From Bradyrhizobium hipponense (GTDB lineage: Bacteria > Pseudomonadota > Alphaproteobacteria > Rhizobiales > Xanthobacteraceae), in the NCBI RefSeq assembly GCF_008123965.1, contig NZ_VSTH01000146.1:1-34706 (forward strand): a stretch of 34,706 nucleotides of DNA. Reading direction: 5' to 3'. Of the stretch, positions 24,904-31,968 are shown piece after piece (position 1 is the stretch's first letter; the number at the start of each line of letters is the position of its first letter). The position numbers were made by a program, and so were the translations under genes. The notes under the pieces are model-generated. The model made no database searches. It saw nothing but the letters and a program-made list of their open reading frames with translations, and was not told the DNA's origin.

Positions 24904-25563
24904 TCCAAGCACCGCGAATTTGCGATGGCTTCAGGAGAGATGAGCGAGGAGGAATTCACCCGGTTCCTGTCCAAGGCCTTCCGGCTGCTTTGCCATTATT
25001 CGAAGGACGGCTCGATCCACCAGATCTGCATGGACTGGCGGCATATGCGGGAAATGTTGCTTGCAGGGGATCGGCATTATCTGGAGCTCAAGAACCTCTG
25101 CGTTTGGAACAAGACGAACGCCGGAATGGGATCGTTCTACCGCTCCAAGCATGAGCTGGTCTTCGTCTGGAAGAACGGATCGGCTGCGCATACCAATACG
25201 TTCGAGCTCGGTCAGCACGGGCGCTATCGGACCAATGTTTGGGATTATGAAGGCGCGAGTAGCATGCGGCTCGGTCGCATGGACGAGCTGAAGCTTCATC
25301 CTACGGTGAAGCCCGTGGCGATGGTGGCTGACGCCATCAAGGACTGCTCCAAGCGCGGTCAGATCGTGCTTGATCCCTTCTGTGGGAGTGGGACGATTGT
25401 GATTGCAGCGGAAAAGACTGGTCGGATTGCCCGAGCCATCGAGCTTGACCCCGCTTACGTCGATGTCGCGGTCCGGCGTTGGGAGCAGTATACCGGAAAG
25501 AAGGCTTGGCTTTATCCCATGCAGGAGAGCTTCGAGGAATTGATCGAGACGCGCGCGGCCTGA
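24904..25563 (+). pseudogene. ParB-domain DNA methyltransferase, piece 3 of 3 (C-terminus)
   Basis: The frame carries SKHREFAMASGEMSEEEFTR, the target-binding middle part (MDWRHMREMLLAGDRHYLEL, FYRSKHELVFVWKNG), LKLHPTVKPVAMVADAIKD and the SAM-binding motif I DPFCGSGTIVIAAEKTGR, ending at TGA 25563. With motif IV (DPPYNV) located earlier, in piece 2, the order is that of a beta-class amino-methyltransferase modifying N6-adenine or N4-cytosine. A long frame running in from 24511 is antisense to the transposase and is not part of this gene. No start with a ribosome site lies at the truncated end, so the fragment is probably not translated as a working enzyme. Confidence 0.85.
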
Positions 25564-25795
25564 TTTCGCCTCGCAGTAAACCTCCACTCGAAGAGGATGA
25601 CCTGCCCGCCTCTCCTTGATCGCGCAACTTCACTGAATTGCCGTGAGCGCTCGGCCGGATCCACCGTGCTAGCTACTTTCCGGCGCAAAATTCGGCGGCC
25701 TTGTGAGGCAGCCAGAATCGCTTGGTGTGGCGAAAACTGCAAGGTCGAACGGATTGGCGTTGACTTGAAGCGGCAGCATTGATTCATTCTTATGA
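25564..25795. other. Spacer that may contain one end of the insertion element
   Basis: In the reconstructed order this 232-bp stretch lies between the methyltransferase stop and the DUF6788-like start, so one end of the mobile element should be here. TCATTC...GAATGA at 25784-25797 is a short inverted repeat just before the DUF6788 start. I could not define a terminal inverted repeat or target duplication. Confidence 0.3.
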
Positions 25796-25979
25796 ATGAT
25801 TCGTAAGCGAACCCTTCAAACGCGTGAGAAGCTTGTCGGCAAGCTGCCGGTCACCGGCGAATTGCTGCGCGGTTCGTTGCTGGAGCGCACCGTTCGTCAC
25901 AAGAGCGGCTGCCCGAAATGCGCGCGCGGCGAAGGGCACCAGGTGCATGTCCTGACGGTGAGCTATGCGGGTGATCGCG
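25796..25979 (+). pseudogene. DUF6788-like gene, piece 1 of 2 (N-terminus)
   Basis: ATG 25796 opens MIRKRTLQTREKLVGKLPVT, then GELLRGSLLERTVRHKSGCP and KCARGEGHQVHVLTVSYAG. The RGSL..R..R...GCPKCARGEGH zinc-ribbon-like core is the DUF6788 hallmark. Homology ends at GDR (25979), where the frame runs into antisense of the methyltransferase. The continuation lies on the minus strand at 24903. Proteins of this type are commonly encoded next to transposases, which fits the coupled transposase gene after reconstruction. Confidence 0.8.
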
Positions 25980-26374
25980 CCCAGCCCCGAGACATTGCCG
26001 CCAATGCGAACATTGTACGGTGGGTCGGTGAAAATGAAGTCGGCCCGCTCGCGATCCATGAGATTTCCGTAGACCGCGGCATCGGTTGCGTCCCCGCAGA
26101 ATAGGACATGCTTGCCCAGCCGCCACATGTCTCCGACGCGGCTCACGGGCGGGTCTTCCCCGCGCTCCGGAATCCGGTTTTCGGGCTGCTCGCTTTCGTC
26201 GTCAAAGCTTTCGATAATGCAGTCCACTTCGGCGGCTTCAAAGCCTGTTAGATCGAGGTCGAATCCCGCGTCCGCGAGCTGCTTAAGCTCGATTGCGAGG
26301 ATTGCGTTATCCCAGCCCGCCTTTTCCGCAAGGCGATTGTCGGCAAGAACGTAGGCCCGCTTATCCGTCTCGCT
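25976..26374 (-). pseudogene. ParB-domain DNA methyltransferase, piece 2 of 3 (middle)
   Basis: Read from 26374 downward: SETDKRAYVLADNRLAEKAG finishes the ParB-type domain, a linker follows (EQPENRIPERGEDPPVSRVG), then DMWRLGKHVLFCGDATDAAV and the catalytic motif IV in FIFTDPPYNVRIGGNVSGLGA, ending at 25976. The piece is exactly 133 codons. It is embedded in a longer open frame (25,790-26,443) whose two ends are foreign: the first residues come from antisense of the signal-peptide exon, the last from antisense of the DUF6788 piece. A gene caller would report that chimera as one 217-residue protein. Confidence 0.85.
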
Positions 26375-26412
26375 AAGAGTAGCATCATCACAATGGCAAG
26401 CGCTCGTCTCAT
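26375..26412 (-). pseudogene. Small secreted protein, piece 1 of 2 (signal peptide)
   Basis: ATG 26412, after GGGGAAGAG, reads MRRALAIVMMLL and then leaves the family at the breakpoint (CTT, 26377-26375). Joined to 20366 it continues LPTSLNAGSTIVGAG, giving a normal signal peptide with a cleavage site near LNAG. The piece alone is far too short to be detected as a gene; it is recognised only through the reconstruction. Confidence 0.7.
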
Positions 26413-26538
26413 CTCTTCCCCGATCGAAAACGGCTACTTCCAAGGAGGCTCTATCTGTTGCTTTGCCCGACGGCGCAAGCTCAGTTTCGGTTTTTCGATG
26501 CGCCTGCGTATGGGAATGGACGCTTCTACGGCCGATCG

Positions 26539-26676
26539 CTATCTCAGGCTCGAATCCGGCCAGTGAGGAACCTCATCGGCGCGGCGGGATCGACGCAAGT
26601 TCTGCCGCACCATCGCGTAGAGCACAAACAGGCCGATGGTGATTGCGACAGCCAGCAGTGGGAAAATGTAGTTCAT
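26539..26676 (-). CDS. 45-residue single-span membrane protein
   Basis: GGAGG sits 4 nt upstream of ATG 26676. The protein starts MNYIFPLLAVAITIGLFVLY, one transmembrane helix, followed by a basic segment (RQNLRRSRRADE) and a short polar tail ending PDSSLR. By the positive-inside rule the tail should be cytoplasmic. I do not recognise the family. A strong ribosome site and a clean helix argue that it is a real gene despite its size. Confidence 0.6.
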   Translation of the reverse strand: MNYIFPLLAVAITIGLFVLYAMVRQNLRRSRRADEVPHWPDSSLR

Positions 26677-26776
26677 GCAGCCTCCAAGACTTTTAAATGC
26701 TAGCAGCCCGTCCAATCGGCGCGACGCTCCCCGGCGTGAGACCTACACTGCCAATTTCCTACTCAGCTCGTGGTTC

Positions 26777-27163
26777 TCATCCGGCATTCCGCTTCAAATG
26801 TTTGAGCCCCCGCCGTTGCCGCGAGAGAGCAGCCTTCTCATACCGTTCCAAGCTCGACAAATATCTCATTTGCTTTGGTTCCGCGCCCTCGATCACCGCC
26901 AAGATCAGAATTAACCTAAGAGCTCGCAGGCGATCCTGGCGACTCCTAGCTTGAGCCAGATCTTGAACTGCGACATGCATGTCCGTACCTTTGAAGCCTT
27001 CCGCAAGGACTGCATCGAAACCAGAACCGGCGGGTTCGTCCCAACGAGATAAGCCATGCCGATAGGCGTTGCGGCTCGATGCTGCTTTGCCGACGCTTGT
27101 TTGCGGCCCGGTACTCCTCGCTGCGTTTGCGCGATTGGCTTCGATTTGTCGCTTTGACGCCAA
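26777..27163 (-). CDS. Small conserved hypothetical protein (STGPxTxxGKxxSSRNAxxHGL family)
   Basis: The 128-residue protein carries ANRANAARSTGPQTSVGKAA and SSRNAYRHGLSRW near the N-terminus. This motif marks a widespread family of unknown function that I know from rhizobial and planctomycete genomes, often in accessory DNA. The rest is helical and basic (QARSRQDRLRALRLILI, KQMRYLSSLERYEKAALSRQ). The start is TTG 27163 with GGAGG 4 nt upstream. No operon partner is evident. Confidence 0.7.
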   Translation of the reverse strand: MASKRQIEANRANAARSTGPQTSVGKAASSRNAYRHGLSRWDEPAGSGFDAVLAEGFKGTDMHVAVQDLAQARSRQDRLRALRLILILAVIEGAEPKQMRYLSSLERYEKAALSRQRRGLKHLKRNAG

Positions 27164-27225
27164 CTTGCCTCCTTGATTTCTCTACTTAGCAGTCGAGCAA
27201 TCCCTTTGCCGACAAGACCACGGCC

Positions 27226-27786
27226 TCAATCGTCGGTTCCGGCTCCTCCGCGACGCGATGATGACCGATCCGGAGGATAGGATGAGCCCGTCAACAACGG
27301 GGCAATGAAAGTGTGCAGGTTTGATCCATCAAACAGATAGGCTGCTATTCCGGCCGCTTGTGCCGCAGCAAGATCGCTCTGCTTGTCGCCGACCATGAAG
27401 CTAGCATCGATATCCACCGAATACCGCTCAAGGAGGGCTCTGATCATCCCCGGCTGCGGCTTACGACAGTTGCAGAGAACACGGTAACGCTCGATCAGGC
27501 CATCGGGATGATGTGGGCAGAATTCAAACGCATCGATATGTGCACCAGCTATAGCAAGCTCATTCGACATCCATTCGTGCAAATTGCGAACATGCCGCTC
27601 CTCGTAGAAGCCCCTCGCAATTCCCGATTGGTTCGTTACGACAAACGCAAGATACCCGGCGTCATTGACTGCTTTGACGGCCTCTTGCGCTCCTTCCACC
27701 CACCGGATCTGGCCGGGATCGAAAGCGTAGCCGTCGTCCTCATTGAGGACGCCATCACGATCGAAAAATACTGCCGGACGCTTCAA
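27226..27786 (-). CDS. gmhB: GmhB-like HAD phosphatase (heptose-1,7-bisphosphate 7-phosphatase type)
   Basis: The 186-residue HAD-superfamily phosphatase has motif I FFDRDGVLN with D9 and D11, motif II VVTNQSGIARG, a Cys/His zinc loop (C90, H92, C105, C107), the motif III lysine in CRKPQPGM and motif IV MVGDKQSDLAAA. The zinc loop and length are those of GmhB, which removes the 7-phosphate of manno-heptose 1,7-bisphosphate on the route to ADP- or GDP-heptose for lipopolysaccharide. Histidinol-phosphatase-type relatives share the fold, so the substrate is an inference. The apparent start is TTG 27786 with only a weak ribosome site. The C-terminal tail (SSSRRGGAGTDD) is low complexity. Confidence 0.82.
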   Translation of the reverse strand: MKRPAVFFDRDGVLNEDDGYAFDPGQIRWVEGAQEAVKAVNDAGYLAFVVTNQSGIARGFYEERHVRNLHEWMSNELAIAGAHIDAFEFCPHHPDGLIERYRVLCNCRKPQPGMIRALLERYSVDIDASFMVGDKQSDLAAAQAAGIAAYLFDGSNLHTFIAPLLTGSSYPPDRSSSRRGGAGTDD

Positions 27787-28182
27787 ATCTCATAGGCCCA
27801 AGTCGGAGGGGATACCCTCCGATCTTCCGACAATCACAGCTTCATTTCAACATGTCATCCACCGGACAACATCGTTCGCTGCGAGCGCGCCTTTTGCATC
27901 CACGTCTTTGCTGTTCATGCGTGAATTGGCTTCGTTTTGTCGGGTTTATACCGGTCAGCCTCGTCCCGTCCCTGCCCTAAGCGCGTGAGAACAAGAGCCA
28001 TTCCTGCCGCTAAAACGAGCAAGATTGTTGCTGCAGAAAGGACTGGCCTTGATCCGCGATTGGAGCGTTACTGATTCGACCGGGCGCCATCATCGATCGT
28101 AGCGCCGGTATCTCGCCTCGCGGAAGCGGGGCTTCAGGCAGTGCGGCATGTGAAACCGCTTGTTTTTGCGTAGGAGATACCG
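27787..28182. other. Intergenic stretch before the recombination genes
   Basis: It contains a start-less membrane-protein remnant (27915-28067) and the AGGAG ribosome site of the YqaJ gene near 28172-28176. GGAGGGGATACCCTCC (27807-27822) is a short palindrome close to the GmhB-like start. Nothing else is recognisable. Confidence 0.4.
27915..28067 (-). pseudogene. Start-less remnant of a small membrane protein
   Basis: After an in-frame TAA (28070-28068) the minus strand reads RSNRGSRPVLSAATILLVLA, then AGMALVLTRLGQGRDEADRY and KPDKTKPIHA before TGA at 27915. This is one clear hydrophobic helix followed by a charged tail. No ATG lies before the helix; an internal TTG could start inside it. 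It looks like a small single-span protein whose front was lost, but a short real gene cannot be excluded. Confidence 0.3.
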
Positions 28183-29040
28183 GTGACAACAGTTCAAACA
28201 AACGGCGCTGATGCGCCCAATCACATTATCAGGTTCAACCCCAATGACCGCCGCCACTTCATCGGCGGCTCGGATGCGCGTGTCATCATGGGTGACGATC
28301 AGGACAAGCTCATCCGCCTTTGGCAAGAGAAACGTGGAGAGGTCGCACCAGAAGATCTCTCGGATAATCTCATCGTCCAGCTCGGCACGATAACAGAGGT
28401 CCTCAATCGCGCCTGGTACCAGCGCTCAACAGGACAAACCATCTCGGACATCCAGAAGCGGGTTCGGCATCCCGTGCACAAATGGATGGCGGCAACACTC
28501 GATGGCATGGTCGAGCAGACTGGAGCGGTGTTCGAGGCCAAGTTCATGCTGCCCTGGGCGTTCACGGAGGAGGCCGCCGCCGAAAAGCATATGGCACAGC
28601 TGCAGCATAATATGTGGGTGGTCGCCGCTCGCTCGTCCGTACTCTCGATCATCACCGGCGGCGGCAAATGGGCCGAGATCAAGATTCACGCTGATCCGCT
28701 CTACCAGCACCTCCTGCTCACGGCCGAGAAGAAGTTCTGGCGCTGCGTTCAAAACGGCGAGCCGCCCATCCTCTTCAATATCGAAACGCCCCGCCCAAGA
28801 CTCGAGGCGGTGAAGGTCGTCGATATGTCAACCTCCAACCAATGGGCTGAACTGGCAGCGACCTACCTGAGGACGCGAGAGGCCCATGGCGAGCACGAGA
28901 CGACCAAGGCGGATCTGAAAAAGCTGATGCCGGAGGATGCCAAGGAGGCGACCGGCCATGGCCTCAAAGCCAAGCGCTCCAAGTCGGGCGCGGTCAGCTT
29001 CGAGGCCCAGGCGGCGGAGGAATCTCATGCATCAGTCTAG
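28183..29040 (+). CDS. YqaJ-family viral recombinase/exonuclease
   Basis: The 285-residue protein has the lambda-exonuclease/RecB nuclease fold of YqaJ. IGGSDARVIMG (27-37) is the family opening; the catalytic residues appear as MAATLDGMV (D107) and VFEAKF (E118, K120). Such enzymes chew the 5' strand of double-stranded ends so that an annealing protein can load. The start is GTG 28183 with AGGAG upstream. Its stop overlaps the start of the ERF gene by 14 bp, so the two are a translationally coupled exonuclease/annealase pair, as in phage Red-like systems. It probably derives from a phage or integrative element. Confidence 0.88.
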   Translation: MTTVQTNGADAPNHIIRFNPNDRRHFIGGSDARVIMGDDQDKLIRLWQEKRGEVAPEDLSDNLIVQLGTITEVLNRAWYQRSTGQTISDIQKRVRHPVHKWMAATLDGMVEQTGAVFEAKFMLPWAFTEEAAAEKHMAQLQHNMWVVAARSSVLSIITGGGKWAEIKIHADPLYQHLLLTAEKKFWRCVQNGEPPILFNIETPRPRLEAVKVVDMSTSNQWAELAATYLRTREAHGEHETTKADLKKLMPEDAKEATGHGLKAKRSKSGAVSFEAQAAEESHASV

Positions 29041-30205
29041 TGAGCGCATCGGAACCATCGCTGCCGCCCTCGCCCGGGCCCAGGCTGAACTGACGAACCC
29101 CGAGAAGACTCTGACCGCCGTGATCCGGTCACCCTTCCCGCGGGAGGACGATCGCACCTTCCGCTACGCATCCCTCGCGAGCGGCCTCGACATCGTTCGC
29201 AAAAAGCTGAGCCAGCAGGAGATCGCCACCATCCAGACCACCCGGATCGAACAGATCACCGGTCAGATCCATCTCACCACTCTGCTTGCCCACGCCTCCG
29301 GGGAATGGATCTCCTCGGACCTACCGGTCTGCGCCTCCAAAGAGGTCGAAGCGCCGCACCGCATGGGCTCGGCGCTGACCTATGCCCGCCGGTATGCCTT
29401 ATTTGCCTTGGTCGGTATCGCCGGAGAGGACGATTTGGACGCGCCTGACATCGCCATGGAGCCTCCCGTAGCACCCGAGCCGCAGGCCACGTCAGGACTG
29501 AAGAGAAGGCCGCCGGGCAGTATCTTGAACCGGCCCCCTGTATTGCCGCCCGACCGCTCCGCCCAGCTCCTGGACCGGCTCCTGGGTCAGCTTGCCTTGG
29601 AGGAGGCCCCCGACGGACTGCTCGCTTGGGCCAGGATCAGCCTCCCCCTCAAAAATACTCTTTTGGAGGCGGACGCTCGGGTGCTCGAGGCCGCCTACCA
29701 AAGGAGGGTCGAAGACGCCCCTCTGCCCGACATCCATTCGGCGGACCAGCAGCCCGGGTCCTCCGTACCCGCTCTTCCCGACGAAGGCCCTGCGACGGCG
29801 TCCAGCAACATCGATGTCGCTGCTCACCCCGCTCGGCAAGAGCAAGCTGGCCTCGCCTTCCCGAAAGAACCGCCCCGAAGACGGAGCAAGGATCACCTCG
29901 CCTTCATCCGCAGCCAGGGGTGCCTTGTCTGCCAGAAGACCCCCGCCGATGCGCATCACCTCAAGTTCGCCCAGCCACGATCCTTGGGTCGCAAGGTCAG
30001 CGACGAGTTCACGGTGCCGCTTTGCCGGTCTCACCACCAATCCCTGCACCGAAACGGAAATGAAAGAGCTTGGTGGACCAATCTGCAAATTTCACCTCTG
30101 CAAATTGCGAAGGAGCTTTGGGATGCCAGCCCCGTCCACCTGATGACCGGCGAAACAGTTGCTGCACCGCCGTCGCGTCCGCTGTTGGGAGCGCAAGGTC
30201 AATGA
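29027..30205 (+). CDS. ERF single-strand annealing protein fused to an HNH/DUF968-like tail
   Basis: The 392-residue protein has an N-terminal ERF domain (about 5-140): AAALARAQAELTNPEKTLTA, FRYASLASGLDIVRKKLSQQ and the signature GSALTYARRYALFALVGIAG followed by EDDLDA. ERF proteins anneal complementary strands during phage-type recombination. After a proline-rich linker, residues 295-350 read GCLVCQKTPADAHHLKFAQP and FTVPLCRSHHQSLHR: C299, C302, H310/H311, C333, H336/H337 and H341 make a zinc-binding HNH-like module resembling DUF968. ATG 29027 follows GGCGGAGG. It overlaps YqaJ upstream and shares ATGA with the next gene. The tail may give it an endonuclease function. Confidence 0.87.
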   Translation: MHQSSERIGTIAAALARAQAELTNPEKTLTAVIRSPFPREDDRTFRYASLASGLDIVRKKLSQQEIATIQTTRIEQITGQIHLTTLLAHASGEWISSDLPVCASKEVEAPHRMGSALTYARRYALFALVGIAGEDDLDAPDIAMEPPVAPEPQATSGLKRRPPGSILNRPPVLPPDRSAQLLDRLLGQLALEEAPDGLLAWARISLPLKNTLLEADARVLEAAYQRRVEDAPLPDIHSADQQPGSSVPALPDEGPATASSNIDVAAHPARQEQAGLAFPKEPPRRRSKDHLAFIRSQGCLVCQKTPADAHHLKFAQPRSLGRKVSDEFTVPLCRSHHQSLHRNGNERAWWTNLQISPLQIAKELWDASPVHLMTGETVAAPPSRPLLGAQGQ

Positions 30206-30810
30206 ATGGTCCTGTCGATCTCCGTAATTCGAAGCCGGTGAGCGTCCTGCCGCCTCAGTTCGAGGCGCTGTGTCATCCGCCCCTACTTCTTCCCGGAGAG
30301 AACATTAACCACTATCAGGCTCTTCAGGCCGTAGTCTTCCGGGGCCTCGATCCTCAGTCTGCCATCGAGTGGTTGCTCGCGATCGATATCGCAGAACTCT
30401 CTTGGGAAATGCAGCGCTATCGAATCCTGCGGCATAGGGTCCTAAACATCTACCGCCAAAAGGCCGTCGAGATGACGCTTCGCCGCGTGGATCTGGCGGG
30501 CATTGCTCCGGATTTCCAGGATGTCGCCGAAATCTACACCATCACTAATGCCCTGGATTGGCAAATGGATGCTTCGGCCGCGCACGATATCGAAGCCCAT
30601 CTCAGATCGCACGGATTCGATCAGCACGCTATCAGCATGGAGATTTATGTTCAGGCGCACGAGATCCTCACGCTATTTGAATCCCTCCTGAACGGAGCGC
30701 AGCTTCGGCGCCTACTGCTGATAAAAGAATTCAATGCTTTGCGGAACCCGACCAGACGGCACCCAATCCGCGGTGCGCATCGAACCGCTTCGCAGCAGGG
30801 CGGAGCGTAA
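30202..30810 (+). CDS. Conserved hypothetical protein of the recombination operon
   Basis: The 202-residue protein starts by ATGA overlap with the ERF stop. FEALCHPPLLLPGENINHYQ and IEWLLAIDIAELSWEMQRYR, then ILRHRVLNIYRQKAVEMTLR, follow a pattern I have seen in rhizobial proteins of unknown function (PPLLxGEDxxxYxxLL...WxxDIVxLxWExxRxRR). It is acidic-to-neutral, helical and without membrane segments. Coupling to the ERF gene suggests a role in the same DNA-processing unit, which is inference from position only. Confidence 0.7.
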   Translation: MNGPVDLRNSKPVSVLPPQFEALCHPPLLLPGENINHYQALQAVVFRGLDPQSAIEWLLAIDIAELSWEMQRYRILRHRVLNIYRQKAVEMTLRRVDLAGIAPDFQDVAEIYTITNALDWQMDASAAHDIEAHLRSHGFDQHAISMEIYVQAHEILTLFESLLNGAQLRRLLLIKEFNALRNPTRRHPIRGAHRTASQQGGA

Positions 30811-30825
30811 AGAAAGCCGGAAGCG

Positions 30826-31008
30826 ATGACACCAATATGGACCTCCCGCGAAGTGATCGAAGCAAACAAACGCGATCGCCGCACTGCTTTCGCGGACGAG
30901 GCAAACATCGCCAGGGCAATGCGAGTATTGCAAGATCTGATCGGACCGTCTTCGAAGCAAAAACCTTCTAACGATCACAGCTCCCATGGACAGCTTCCGA
31001 TGGATTAA
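30826..31008 (+). CDS. Small hypothetical protein at the end of the recombination operon
   Basis: The 60-residue frame starts at ATG 30826, 15 bp after the preceding gene, with CGGAAG just upstream. It reads MTPIWTSREVIEANKRDRRT, then AFADEANIARAMRVLQDLIG: polar, helical, no family recognised. Spacing and direction fit an operon end; its small size keeps confidence low. Confidence 0.45.
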   Translation: MTPIWTSREVIEANKRDRRTAFADEANIARAMRVLQDLIGPSSKQKPSNDHSSHGQLPMD

Positions 31009-31026
31009 GCGAGAGTAACCGCTCTA

Positions 31027-31968
31027 TCAGCCGAACGACAGAAATGCCGCGTACGCCTGTTTCAGACCGTCCGCGAGAGCGGTCTTCGCACGCCAGCCGA
31101 GCCCTTCGAGGCAACTGACGTCAAGTAGCTTGCGCGGCGTGCCGTCCGGCCTTGATGTGTCAAAAGCGATCTGTCCCTTGTAGTCAATGACGTCTGCGAC
31201 GAGCCGGGCGAACTCAGCAACGGCGATGTCCTTTCCGGTACCGATATTGACCAGCCCGGCGCCGGAATAGGTCTTCATGAGGTACACGCAGGCATCCGCC
31301 ATGTCGTCGACATAGAGGAACTCGCGCCGCGGCGTGCCGGTGCCCCACACCTCGACGGACTTTGCGTCCGACAGCTTGGCTTCATGGAAGCGGCGGATGA
31401 GCGCGGCAACGACGTGGCTCAATTCAGGATGATAATTGTCGCCAGGCCCGTAGAGGTTGGTCGGCATCACGCTGATGAAATCGCTGCCGTACTGGCTGCG
31501 ATAGGCTTCCGCCATCTTGATGCCAGCGATCTTGGCGATGGCATAGGGCTCGTTGGTCGGCTCCAGCGGGCCCGTCAGCACCGAGTCTTCCCGCAGCGGC
31601 TGCGCCGCCAGCTTGGGATAGATGCAGGACGAGCCGAGGAACATCAGCTTTTCGGCATGGTTCACATGCGCAGCATGGATCACATTGGTGGCGATCGCGA
31701 TATTGTCGTAGATGAACTCGGCGCGCAGCGTGTTGTTGGCGACGATGCCGCCGACCTTGGCGGCAGCGAGGAAGATCACCTGCGGCCGCACCTTCGCGAA
31801 CCAATCGAACACTTGCGCCTGGTTGCAGAGATCGAGCTCGCGACGCTCGACGGTGACGAGATTCACATCCTCCCGCGCCAACCGGCGCACGATCGCGCTG
31901 CCGACCATGCCGCGATGGCCGGCGACATAGACGCTTTTGCCCTTCAGCTCAAACGGTACGCTTGCCAT
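31027..31968 (-). CDS. fcl: GDP-L-fucose synthase
   Basis: This 313-residue SDR enzyme converts GDP-4-keto-6-deoxymannose to GDP-L-fucose by epimerisation and NADPH reduction. It has the NADP motif VAGHRGMVGSAIVR (15-28), LAAAKVGGIVANNT, the catalytic serine region LGSSCIYPK (S113/S114), the Y142-xxx-K146 pair in PYAIAKIAGIKMAEAY, and TNLYGPGDNYHPELSHVV. It overlaps the gmd gene by 20 bp and follows it in one operon. GDP-fucose feeds surface polysaccharide or, in rhizobia, fucosylated Nod factor (where the homologue is called nolK). No nod box was seen upstream of the pair, so the symbiotic role is not supported here. Confidence 0.94.
   Translation of the reverse strand: MASVPFELKGKSVYVAGHRGMVGSAIVRRLAREDVNLVTVERRELDLCNQAQVFDWFAKVRPQVIFLAAAKVGGIVANNTLRAEFIYDNIAIATNVIHAAHVNHAEKLMFLGSSCIYPKLAAQPLREDSVLTGPLEPTNEPYAIAKIAGIKMAEAYRSQYGSDFISVMPTNLYGPGDNYHPELSHVVAALIRRFHEAKLSDAKSVEVWGTGTPRREFLYVDDMADACVYLMKTYSGAGLVNIGTGKDIAVAEFARLVADVIDYKGQIAFDTSRPDGTPRKLLDVSCLEGLGWRAKTALADGLKQAYAAFLSFG

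Larger units (their letters stand above)
24902..25977. other. Inner inverted segment, about 1.08 kb
   Basis: CGCG is present at both ends (24900-24903 and 25976-25979). Reversing the segment joins methyltransferase piece 2 to piece 3 (reading VSGLGASKHREFAMASGEM) and DUF6788 piece 1 to piece 2 (reading SYAGDRVRQFSVRRE). Both joints are in frame with no base lost. The segment is nested inside the outer inversion, so the two events can be undone in either order. Apart from the CGCG palindrome I see no convincing repeat at the ends. Confidence 0.8.
20366..26374. other. Outer inverted segment, about 6.0 kb
   Basis: Both ends carry CTT in opposite orientation (20363-20365 plus strand; 26377-26375 minus strand). 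Reversing the segment simultaneously joins methyltransferase piece 1 to piece 2 and the secreted protein's signal peptide to its body, both without any base change or gap and in frame. Two independent genes repaired by one operation is strong evidence that this is a real rearrangement boundary. The mechanism is not visible: I see no long inverted repeats at the ends. Confidence 0.8.

Noticed and set aside
24511..25563. Methyltransferase starting at 24511
   Set aside because: The first 130 residues are antisense of the transposase and DUF6788 piece; homology begins at SKHREFAMAS (24904).
27802..27830. GGAGGGGATACCCTCC as a phage attachment site or operator
   Set aside because: It is a short palindrome with no second copy in the window and no link to an integrase.
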